Shown: positions 54,405 through 60,536 of the stretch, in pieces
Numbering within the stretch: the first letter of the stretch is position 1
Layout of the letters: each line of letters begins with the position of its first letter
Assembly: GCF_001904655.1 (NCBI RefSeq)
Contig: NZ_MRCC01000023.1
Span: forward strand, 1-60,536
Origin: Chroogloeocystis siderophila 5.2 s.c.1
GTDB lineage: Bacteria; Cyanobacteriota; Cyanobacteriia; Cyanobacteriales; Chroococcidiopsidaceae
Direction of reading: 5' to 3'
Length of the DNA: 60,536 nucleotides
The notes under the pieces: generated by a model
Databases searched by the model: none
What the model was told of the DNA's origin: nothing
Seen by the model: the letters and a program-made list of their open reading frames with translations, nothing else
Program-made: the position numbers and the translations under genes

Positions 54405-55754
54405 TCACAGAGTACTTTCTTCAACAACCTTATCAGTCTGTAGCGGAAGATATAGTCGTTCCTCACTAGCATCATATTCAAATAATTCTGCATAGCGTCC
54501 CCAGTCTACTGCTGTTGCAAATTGACGTTCTGCCTCTGCGTGTGGGAAATATTCATCCCATAAATCCAGGAAAAAATCTGCCCGCATAAAGCCACTTCTT
54601 TTCTCCCGCAGAGTTTGTACAATACTGCCGATGACAGGAACGTGTTTTAGTACCTGTTGTCGAAACAGATCTTTGCTCCGCAAAATTGTTGTTGTGGCAA
54701 AATCCTGTCCAATTTCTGTCAATTTGACATCTCCCTGTGCAACTTTAGCAAAATTTAGTAACACAGCAGCATCCAAAATAGGCAGTAAGTCGTCTACAGC
54801 AAGTTGAAGACGTTCTGCAAGATGAGGCAGATCGTCAGTGCCTTCGGGTTGATCGACAATCAGTTCTAGTAAACCACTAATACCACCAACGCGAGCATGA
54901 GGTAACGGTTTAGCATAGGGAGACTGCGATGCTACAGGTACTTGGGGAGATTCAAAAGCAACTCCAGTCACTTTGATCTCAGGATTTGTCATAATTGTAT
55001 AAATATAGTCCACCAAAGATTTGAAGCGAGAACTCGCGCGATCGTGAGGACGCGGTAAATCAATCAAAACTTCGCCCCGCACTCTTCCAGGATTTGCTCC
55101 TAATATCACGACGCGATCGGCAAGAAATACCGCTTCCTCAATATTGTGGGTGACAATCAAAATACTTTTAGAGGGAAAGGTTTTAGCATTCCATAAATCG
55201 TCAATTTCACCCCGTAGGTTTTCCGCAGTCAGCACATCTAACGCACTAAAAGGTTCATCCATAAATAAAACTTGCGGTTCCAGGACAAACGCTCGTGCAA
55301 AACCAACACGCTGTTTCATTCCACCAGATAATTCTTTAGGATAGGCACTCTCAAAACCATCTAAACCAACAAGATCAATTGCTTTCAACGCTCTTTGTCG
55401 GCGTTGTTCGCGGCTAATACCCTGCGCTTCCAGTCCCAATTCAACATTTTCTTGTACAGTTAGCCAAGGCAGAAGTGCAAAGCTTTGAAACACCATTGCT
55501 ACATCACGATTCGCACCTCGGAGTAACTTGCCATTGCTTAAGACCCGTCCCTGACTAGGAGGAATTAAGCCTGCCATGATACGTAATAATGTACTTTTTC
55601 CACTGCCACTGCGTCCCAACAGCGCGACAACTTCACCCGATCGCACGACTAAACTAACGTCGCTTAACACCGTGAATTCACCTTTGCCTTCCGGTAGGGG
55701 AAAACTTTTGTAAACACGTTCAACGGTAATCAGATGTTCGTGACTTGAGGTCAT
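54405..55754 (-). CDS. nitrate/taurine-type ABC transporter ATPase with C-terminal AAA-associated domain
   Basis: The protein of about 449 residues has Walker A GRSGSGKST, Q-loop (VFQSFALLPWLTV), signature LSGGMKQR, Walker B VLFMDEP and the H-loop (VTHNIEEA), then a C-terminal domain of about 170 residues of the AAA-associated type. Start ATG 55754 (MTSSHEHLITVERV) is chosen. A 65-codon upstream extension overlaps the permease gene and lacks similarity. It is 14 bp downstream of the fused permease gene, forming one operon. Confidence 0.9.
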   Translation of the reverse strand: MTSSHEHLITVERVYKSFPLPEGKGEFTVLSDVSLVVRSGEVVALLGRSGSGKSTLLRIMAGLIPPSQGRVLSNGKLLRGANRDVAMVFQSFALLPWLTVQENVELGLEAQGISREQRRQRALKAIDLVGLDGFESAYPKELSGGMKQRVGFARAFVLEPQVLFMDEPFSALDVLTAENLRGEIDDLWNAKTFPSKSILIVTHNIEEAVFLADRVVILGANPGRVRGEVLIDLPRPHDRASSRFKSLVDYIYTIMTNPEIKVTGVAFESPQVPVASQSPYAKPLPHARVGGISGLLELIVDQPEGTDDLPHLAERLQLAVDDLLPILDAAVLLNFAKVAQGDVKLTEIGQDFATTTILRSKDLFRQQVLKHVPVIGSIVQTLREKRSGFMRADFFLDLWDEYFPHAEAERQFATAVDWGRYAELFEYDASEERLYLPLQTDKVVEESTL

Positions 55755-55768
55755 GCTTGTTTTTCCCT

Positions 55769-57496
55769 TTATAAATGGTATTTGACTTCTGCCAACTGAT
55801 ACAACCGCCGCCACAACAAACGGTTTAGCCCGACCACAAATAAACTCATCATCCCGATGCCCAACACAATCCGCGACCAGTCTCCAACTGCGGTGGCTTG
55901 AGCAATGTAGGTTCCTAAGCCAGTTGCTGTAAGTGTTGTCTGCCCCCAAGAGACAATTTCTGCAACAATACTAGCGTTCCAGGCTCCACCGCTAGCCGTG
56001 ACACCACCTGTCACCCACGCGGAAAAAATTCCTGGAATAATTAGTCTTTGCCAACGTTTCCAACCTTTTAATCCAATATCGCTTGCCATTTCTCGCAGGT
56101 CAGTTGGAATGCTTTGAGCGCCCGCGATCGAGTTGAATAAAATATACCACTGAGCGCCCAATGACATTAGTAAAATGCTCCCCCAATCAATACTAATGTG
56201 AGAACGGATGAAAAATAGTGTTGCAAAAGGGAAAATAAAGTTTGCAGGAAAAGAAGCGAGAAACTGCACCACGGGCTGTAACAGACGGGCCAACTTAGGG
56301 TTAAAGCCAATAGCAACTCCAATGGGAGTCCAGATTAGCGTAGCAAATATCAGTAGCACCGTAACGCGCAGCAAGGTCAGGACACCGAGCCAGAAGGTTT
56401 TGAGGACTTCAGCAAAACCAACAGTGGTTAAAATAAAATGCAACGCCCAAGCGACCAAAGCTCCGATGATCGCTAATAAGATAAAGTTGTAAAGGCGATC
56501 GCTCATCTTTTGCTGTCGATCAGTAACAATCGCAGTCGGCTTGGGTCGTGTTAATCCTGATAAGACCTGATTCACTGTTTCTCGCACTGGAATCAGGGCA
56601 TTGCCAATCAGTCGCGGAATTCGAGCCGCTTTTAACAAGTCATATACCCACGATTCTGGTGCTTGTGCCGAAGCGCTTTGCTCTAAGCGAAACTTATCTG
56701 ACCAGGCAATAAGTGGTCGCCAAAATAACTGATCTACTAAAATAATCACAACAGCAATTGTCAGCAATGCCCACCCTAAAGCTGGAAGATTTTCTGCGGC
56801 GATCGCTGTTGCTACATACGACCCAATCCCTGGTAAGGTATATTCTTGGTTCAAAACACTAATCGCTTCACTTGCTGCGACAAAGAACCAGCCTCCACCA
56901 AAGCTCATCATTGCGTTCCACAGCAGCCCAATCATTGATGCAGGAACTTCCAGTTTGGTAAATCGTTGCCAGTGTGAAAGTTGGTAGAGGGTAACAGCTT
57001 CATCGAGTTCTTTTGGTACAGTTCGCAAAGACTGGTAAAACGAAAAAGTCATATTCCAGACTTGGCTAGTAAAGATTGCAAAAATAGATGCCGCTTCCAA
57101 TCCCAACAAACTACCAGGAAACAACGCAATAAAGCCTGTGACTGTAATCGAAAGAAATCCTAAAACTGGAACTGATTGCAAGATGTCCAGCAGCGGAATC
57201 ATCACCTGTTCAGCCCGACGGCTGTTAGCAGCGATATAACCGTAAACAAGTGTGAAAACAGTTGAACACAACAGTGCAATAAACATCCGCAAGGTCGATC
57301 GTGCTGCATAGTACGGCAAGTTACGCGGATTGAGGTCGATTCCAGGCACAATATCTGGAGGCTGAAAACTCACCAAAGTTCCAGCCCCTACACGAGCAAT
57401 AAGTGCGAGTAAAACTAAGGTGCCAAGAATAACTGCAATATCAGCCAACCCAAATGGCAAGCGTCGAAGCGCTTCAGGGGAAGGAAAAGTTTTCAT
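55769..57496 (-). CDS. fused double permease of a nitrate/taurine-type ABC transporter
   Basis: The 575-residue protein contains two copies of the BPD_transp_1 permease domain. The EAA loops are DEAVTLYQLSHWQRFTKLEVP (about residue 165) and MASDIGLKGWKRWQRLIIP (about 487). Two copies in one chain supply both halves of the membrane channel. It is followed by its ATPase gene, but no periplasmic binding protein lies on either side. The substrate (bicarbonate, nitrate, sulfonate or other) cannot be told from sequence. Confidence 0.9.
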   Translation of the reverse strand: MKTFPSPEALRRLPFGLADIAVILGTLVLLALIARVGAGTLVSFQPPDIVPGIDLNPRNLPYYAARSTLRMFIALLCSTVFTLVYGYIAANSRRAEQVMIPLLDILQSVPVLGFLSITVTGFIALFPGSLLGLEAASIFAIFTSQVWNMTFSFYQSLRTVPKELDEAVTLYQLSHWQRFTKLEVPASMIGLLWNAMMSFGGGWFFVAASEAISVLNQEYTLPGIGSYVATAIAAENLPALGWALLTIAVVIILVDQLFWRPLIAWSDKFRLEQSASAQAPESWVYDLLKAARIPRLIGNALIPVRETVNQVLSGLTRPKPTAIVTDRQQKMSDRLYNFILLAIIGALVAWALHFILTTVGFAEVLKTFWLGVLTLLRVTVLLIFATLIWTPIGVAIGFNPKLARLLQPVVQFLASFPANFIFPFATLFFIRSHISIDWGSILLMSLGAQWYILFNSIAGAQSIPTDLREMASDIGLKGWKRWQRLIIPGIFSAWVTGGVTASGGAWNASIVAEIVSWGQTTLTATGLGTYIAQATAVGDWSRIVLGIGMMSLFVVGLNRLLWRRLYQLAEVKYHL

Positions 57497-57662
57497 TATT
57501 TAATTGGGATAATCGAGGTGATAGTCATATCAGGTGCTGAACCTTAGTCTCTTACTTCCCGCTTTGCGAAGTAACTCATAAAGTATTATGAGTGATGCAA
57601 GTATCAGAAATTTCAATTCAAAACTCAAAACTGGTGAACCCATATTTTACAAAATTTGAGTT

Positions 57663-59039
57663 ATGCCATCACCTGCATCTGAACCCACACCTCCTGCTAT
57701 CTTGTGTCGCCAGGAACGTCGCTTGGCGGGTAAGAAACTGCGACAACAGGTAGCGCGATCGCTCCATAGCTGGTGGCAACCAACGCGCGATCGCCCTGAT
57801 CCCATTGAATTAATCAAACAGTCCAATCAACGCCGCATTCTTGAACTTGTCCCAATTCGGCATTGGCGGATGATGCAGTCTCCTTTTGCCTTTTTGCGTG
57901 GTAGTGCGATCGTCATGGCAGCAGATTTGGCAACAACTCCGACTACAGGCATTATGGTGCAAGCCTGTGGTGATTGTCATCTGCTTAACTTTGGTGGATT
58001 TGCCACTCCAGAACGAAATCTCATTTTTGACCTAAATGACTTTGATGAAACGTTGGTTGCTCCCTGGGAATGGGATATAAAACGCCTTGTCACAAGTATT
58101 GCGATCGCCGGACGAGATCTCTGCTTATCGGAGCGTGACAGTTTAGACGCAGCACAAACCGCTGCCCAAGCGTACCGATTGGCGATCGCCCGCTACAGTG
58201 AAATGCGAACGTTGGAAATCTGGTATGCACGACTCGATGCTAGCTTGCTGATCGAACATGCCCCTGATGAAGATACCCGCCAGCAGTGGGCACAAATGGC
58301 AACCAAAGCTTTCAACCAAACGCTAGATCGAGCAGTGTCGCAGTTGACGGAACTTGTAAATGGGCAGCGCCGCTTAATTGACAATCCACCATTACTTTAT
58401 CATCCACCCAACCAGAAAGAGTATTTTGAGGAAATCCAGGCGTTGTTTGAGGAATATCGAGATACCCTCCAGGTCGATCGCCAGTTTTTACTTGATCGCT
58501 ATCGTCTTGTAGATGTCGCGCTCAAAGTCGTTGGCGTGGGTAGCGTAGGAACTCATTGCGGTGTCGCACTACTACTCGATGACAATGACGATCCCCTATT
58601 GTTGCAATACAAAGAAGCTAGACCCTCAGTACTAGAACCTTACGCAGGCAAGAGTCCCTACCCCCACGAAGGACAACGAATTGTGAGTGGACAGCGGTTG
58701 ATGCAGGCAGCTAGTGATATCTTTTTGGGATGGACTAGTAATCTACAGGGACAAGATTTCTATTTTCGTCAACTGAAGGATATGAAGACTTCTATCAAGT
58801 TGAAAGGTATGTCTGCTCGTAGGTTAGAAGATTACGCCGAGATTTGTGGGGCGGCTTTAGCCCGTGCCCATGCCCGTACAGGCGACTCAGTTCTAATTAG
58901 CGGCTATTTGGGTAACAGCGATGCTTTTGATCGAGCTGTAACAGATTTTGCTGTGACTTATGCATATCAAGTTGAGCAAGATCATCGCGCATTCGTAGAA
59001 GCTTTACAAGCAGGACGAATAGAGGCAAAAGCAGGCTAA
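57663..59039 (+). CDS. DUF2252 family protein
   Basis: This 458-residue protein has the DUF2252 features PFAFLRGSAIVMAADL, GDCHLLNFGGFATPERNLIFDLNDFDE and AALARAHARTGD. The fold is kinase-like (aminoglycoside phosphotransferase-type), but activity is not established. It is divergent from the ABC transporter operon across 166 bp. Confidence 0.9.
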   Translation: MPSPASEPTPPAILCRQERRLAGKKLRQQVARSLHSWWQPTRDRPDPIELIKQSNQRRILELVPIRHWRMMQSPFAFLRGSAIVMAADLATTPTTGIMVQACGDCHLLNFGGFATPERNLIFDLNDFDETLVAPWEWDIKRLVTSIAIAGRDLCLSERDSLDAAQTAAQAYRLAIARYSEMRTLEIWYARLDASLLIEHAPDEDTRQQWAQMATKAFNQTLDRAVSQLTELVNGQRRLIDNPPLLYHPPNQKEYFEEIQALFEEYRDTLQVDRQFLLDRYRLVDVALKVVGVGSVGTHCGVALLLDDNDDPLLLQYKEARPSVLEPYAGKSPYPHEGQRIVSGQRLMQAASDIFLGWTSNLQGQDFYFRQLKDMKTSIKLKGMSARRLEDYAEICGAALARAHARTGDSVLISGYLGNSDAFDRAVTDFAVTYAYQVEQDHRAFVEALQAGRIEAKAG

Positions 59040-59081
59040 CTTCTTCAGTTGTTACTTGTTACTAAAAGTGAGAGGCTTGAG

Positions 59082-59699
59082 TTAAGTACCCTCCCAAATT
59101 GCCACAACTGCAAAAATGAGAAACAGCAACCCACCGATCGCTGTCAGCAAACGTTCAGACACCTTACCTGCGATTAGACAACCACCCATCACTGCAATTG
59201 CTGTACAGATAGCGTGTCCTGAGATCGCCCCCAGTGTTACTCCGATTGCATTATAGGTAGCCGCCAGCGTAACAGTTGCAATTTGCGTGCGATCGCCCCA
59301 CTCTGCTAGAAAGGTCAAAGTGAAACTTTCAAACAGGATTGGTAAACTCTGATGACGACCCTTAAGGTTCTTTTCGCCTATCTCAACAGCTTCCTCGGCT
59401 TCCTCCACAATCTCGTCGCCAGCCGCATCTGTCATCTGACTCGCCTCATACAGCAGCTTGATGCCAAATAGTACAAATAAGCCAATGGCGGCATAATGAA
59501 TGTAAAATCTGGGAAGAAACGCAAGGATTTGTCCAATTGCTACCGACAACAGTGTCATAGCAGCCAACGCAGCAACCACCCCAGCAAATACTAGATAACG
59601 TGGATGACGCATTGCCAGAATAACGGCGATAAAGAAAGTCTTGTCGCCTAATTCGGAAACTGTAATTAATAACAAGCCTGCAGTAAACGCTGTTAACAC
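59082..59699 (-). CDS. TMEM165/GDT1-family cation (Mn2+/Ca2+) exporter
   Basis: The 205-residue membrane protein carries the two signature motifs SELGDKTFF and AEWGDRTQI, each within a hydrophobic half. Cyanobacterial members (Mnx) export Mn2+ across the thylakoid or cytoplasmic membrane. I set the start at GTG 59699 because GAGGAGG lies 6 nt upstream and because family proteins begin near LTAFTAG. The ATG at 59768 would add 23 residues and erase that ribosome-binding logic. Confidence 0.9.
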   Translation of the reverse strand: MLTAFTAGLLLITVSELGDKTFFIAVILAMRHPRYLVFAGVVAALAAMTLLSVAIGQILAFLPRFYIHYAAIGLFVLFGIKLLYEASQMTDAAGDEIVEEAEEAVEIGEKNLKGRHQSLPILFESFTLTFLAEWGDRTQIATVTLAATYNAIGVTLGAISGHAICTAIAVMGGCLIAGKVSERLLTAIGGLLFLIFAVVAIWEGT

Positions 59700-59705
59700 T
59701 CTCAG

Positions 59706-59712
59706 CCTCCTC
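59706..59712 (-). promoter_or_regulatory. strong Shine-Dalgarno that fixes the GDT1 start
   Basis: On the minus strand GAGGAGG occupies 59712-59706, followed by CTGAGA and GTG (59699-59697). The 6-nt spacing is ideal, which argues for the GTG start over the ATG at 59768. Confidence 0.75.
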
Positions 59713-59768
59713 AGAATTGACAATGATACATCTGAGTCAGCCTGGCGAGTATAGTAACACTTCACCAA

Positions 59769-60291
59769 GTCACAGCAGATGTGAACTCAGTGAAGGTCTC
59801 GCCTTTCAAGCTTAGGTGTTTAATTCAGCCTAAACACGTTACAGAACTTGCTACCCAAACCAGGCAAATTGCCAGTATGTTGACTTGGGTGACTGATTAC
59901 TTGAGTAACCAGCAGCTACTCCCCTTCAAACAAATCTTATTTTAACTTGAATAAACTACTAGGTAAAGTGTTGTTTAATACGCTTTACTAATTAAATAAA
60001 TTTGTATTTTTTTATCTCACATTTTGCTCATTTTTTATTCATTTTTATCTCATTTTTGGACTCATTTGTTATTAGAAATAATACCATGCATAACCAGCTT
60101 TAACTACTTTAGTATATATTAGTTGCCGAAGCAAGTATGACTTTTAGTAGATTTTATTCTAAGTAGAGTTAATGCTATAGGTTGGCTAAAGTTCCACCTT
60201 AAGGTTCTTTTAACCCGAGTTTGTAGCTGTTATGTTAAACTAAAGCGGTTAAGCTAGACGAAGTGTAATACAAAAATAAGCCAGCTAAGTT
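59769..60291. other. AT-rich intergenic region with TCATTTT microrepeats
   Basis: No gene is supported. From about 60013 to 60070 there are several near copies of the words CTCATTTTT and TCATTTTT. The region must hold the promoter of the GDT1 gene if it is not internal. Confidence 0.4.
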
Positions 60292-60500
60292 ATGCAGTTA
60301 GCAAAACCTAAAATTGAACCCAATGATGACTTGAAGCTTACAGTAGAGAAAATGCAAAAGCTGATTGGGTTGATAGGTATGTCCATTTCTTAACTGCTTG
60401 GCTGCATCGATGTTTAGAAGGTTGCCAATATCGCAATCTTAATCTACATGAACTTGGATTCAGAAAACCCTTTCCCAAATTGGTAGTCCTGAATAAGTAA
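60292..60500 (+). pseudogene. possible small broken reading frame
   Basis: A frame from ATG 60292 (MQLAKPKIEPNDDLKLTVEK) stops at 60391-60393. A second, overlapping frame reads KADWVDRYVHFLTAWLHRCL and ends VVLNK at TAA 60498-60500. A shift of one base at about 60351-60362 would join them into one protein of about 70 residues. I do not recognise it. Chance cannot be excluded. Confidence 0.35.
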
Positions 60501-60535
60501 GGATAGAGAGTAGATGGTAGTTCTAAATACGTAAG
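60481..60535 (+). repeat. imperfect direct repeat at the window end
   Basis: TGGTAGTCCTGAATAAGTAAG (60481-60501) and TGGTAGTTCTAAATACGTAAG (60515-60535) match at 18 of 21 positions, 34 bp apart. The array may continue beyond the window edge. Confidence 0.45.
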
Positions 60536-60536
60536 A

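Noticed and set aside
55755-55949. 65-codon N-terminal extension of the ABC ATPase
   Set aside because: It overlaps the end of the permease gene in another frame and lacks family similarity. ATG 55754 gives the normal ATPase start.

Overview
The window looks like a piece of a cyanobacterial chromosome. The octamer GCGATCGC (HIP1) recurs throughout. Several cyanobacterial families are present: a HetZ-related protein, a kinase with a WD40-rich neighbour, a CTP_transf_1-type phytol kinase, large WD40/NB-ARC proteins, and short families with no known function. There are also dispersed repeats of the GGTCAGAGGTCAG and GGCAAGGC/GCCTTGCC kinds. A unicellular or colony-forming, envelope-rich lineage is a reasonable guess, but genus cannot be fixed from this sequence alone. 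No rRNA, complete tRNA, CRISPR array, phage or intact transposase was found.

Layout. (1) 1-13.0 kb: the tail of an unknown gene, a putative lipoprotein on the minus strand, then a five-gene plus-strand cellulose-export locus. The order is proline-rich/OprB-like outer-membrane barrel, TPR protein, GH8 endoglucanase lipoprotein, BcsB and BcsA with a PilZ domain. The usual single BcsC seems to be split between the first two genes, and a 358-bp repeat element with long imperfect inverted ends sits in the middle of the locus. (2) 13-19.5 kb: HtrA-type protease, an orphan pair of sugar-type ABC permeases, YebC, a UbiH-like hydroxylase and a DUF72 protein. (3) 19.5-25 kb: a decay zone with a frameshifted exported ABM-domain protein and an AraC fragment, followed by a VanX-like dipeptidase, a malectin/ASH-domain protein and an exported seven-blade WD40 protein. 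(4) 25.5-32 kb: Ser/Thr kinase, YidD, phytol kinase, aldo/keto reductase, a structured intergenic RNA candidate, an alpha/beta hydrolase and AroE. (5) 32-36 kb: an inorganic-carbon-like cassette (Tat-exported beta-carbonic-anhydrase homologue plus SulP transporter), followed by a small protein, a metallo-beta-lactamase-fold protein without its metal motif, and an ArsR-type repressor. (6) 36-39 kb: small envelope proteins and Upp. (7) 39.4-47.5 kb: three large minus-strand signalling genes, namely GGDEF(degenerate)-EAL, hybrid histidine kinase and NB-ARC/14xWD40. (8) 48-60.5 kb: HetZ-related protein, a MshEN gene interrupted by an in-frame stop, M61 protease, DUF1622, MnmA, a nitrate/taurine-type ABC ATPase with a fused double permease, DUF2252, a GDT1 cation exporter, and a small broken reading frame at the end.

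How the parts may fit together. BcsA carries a PilZ c-di-GMP site, and a probable c-di-GMP phosphodiesterase lies about 26 kb away, so both output and turnover of that signal are present. The strongest candidate for an under-described system is the cellulose locus, where a porin-family barrel with a repetitive proline-rich periplasmic segment appears to replace the BcsC barrel. The SulP/carbonic-anhydrase/ArsR neighbourhood and the structured RNA at 29.9-30.15 kb are the next best targets.
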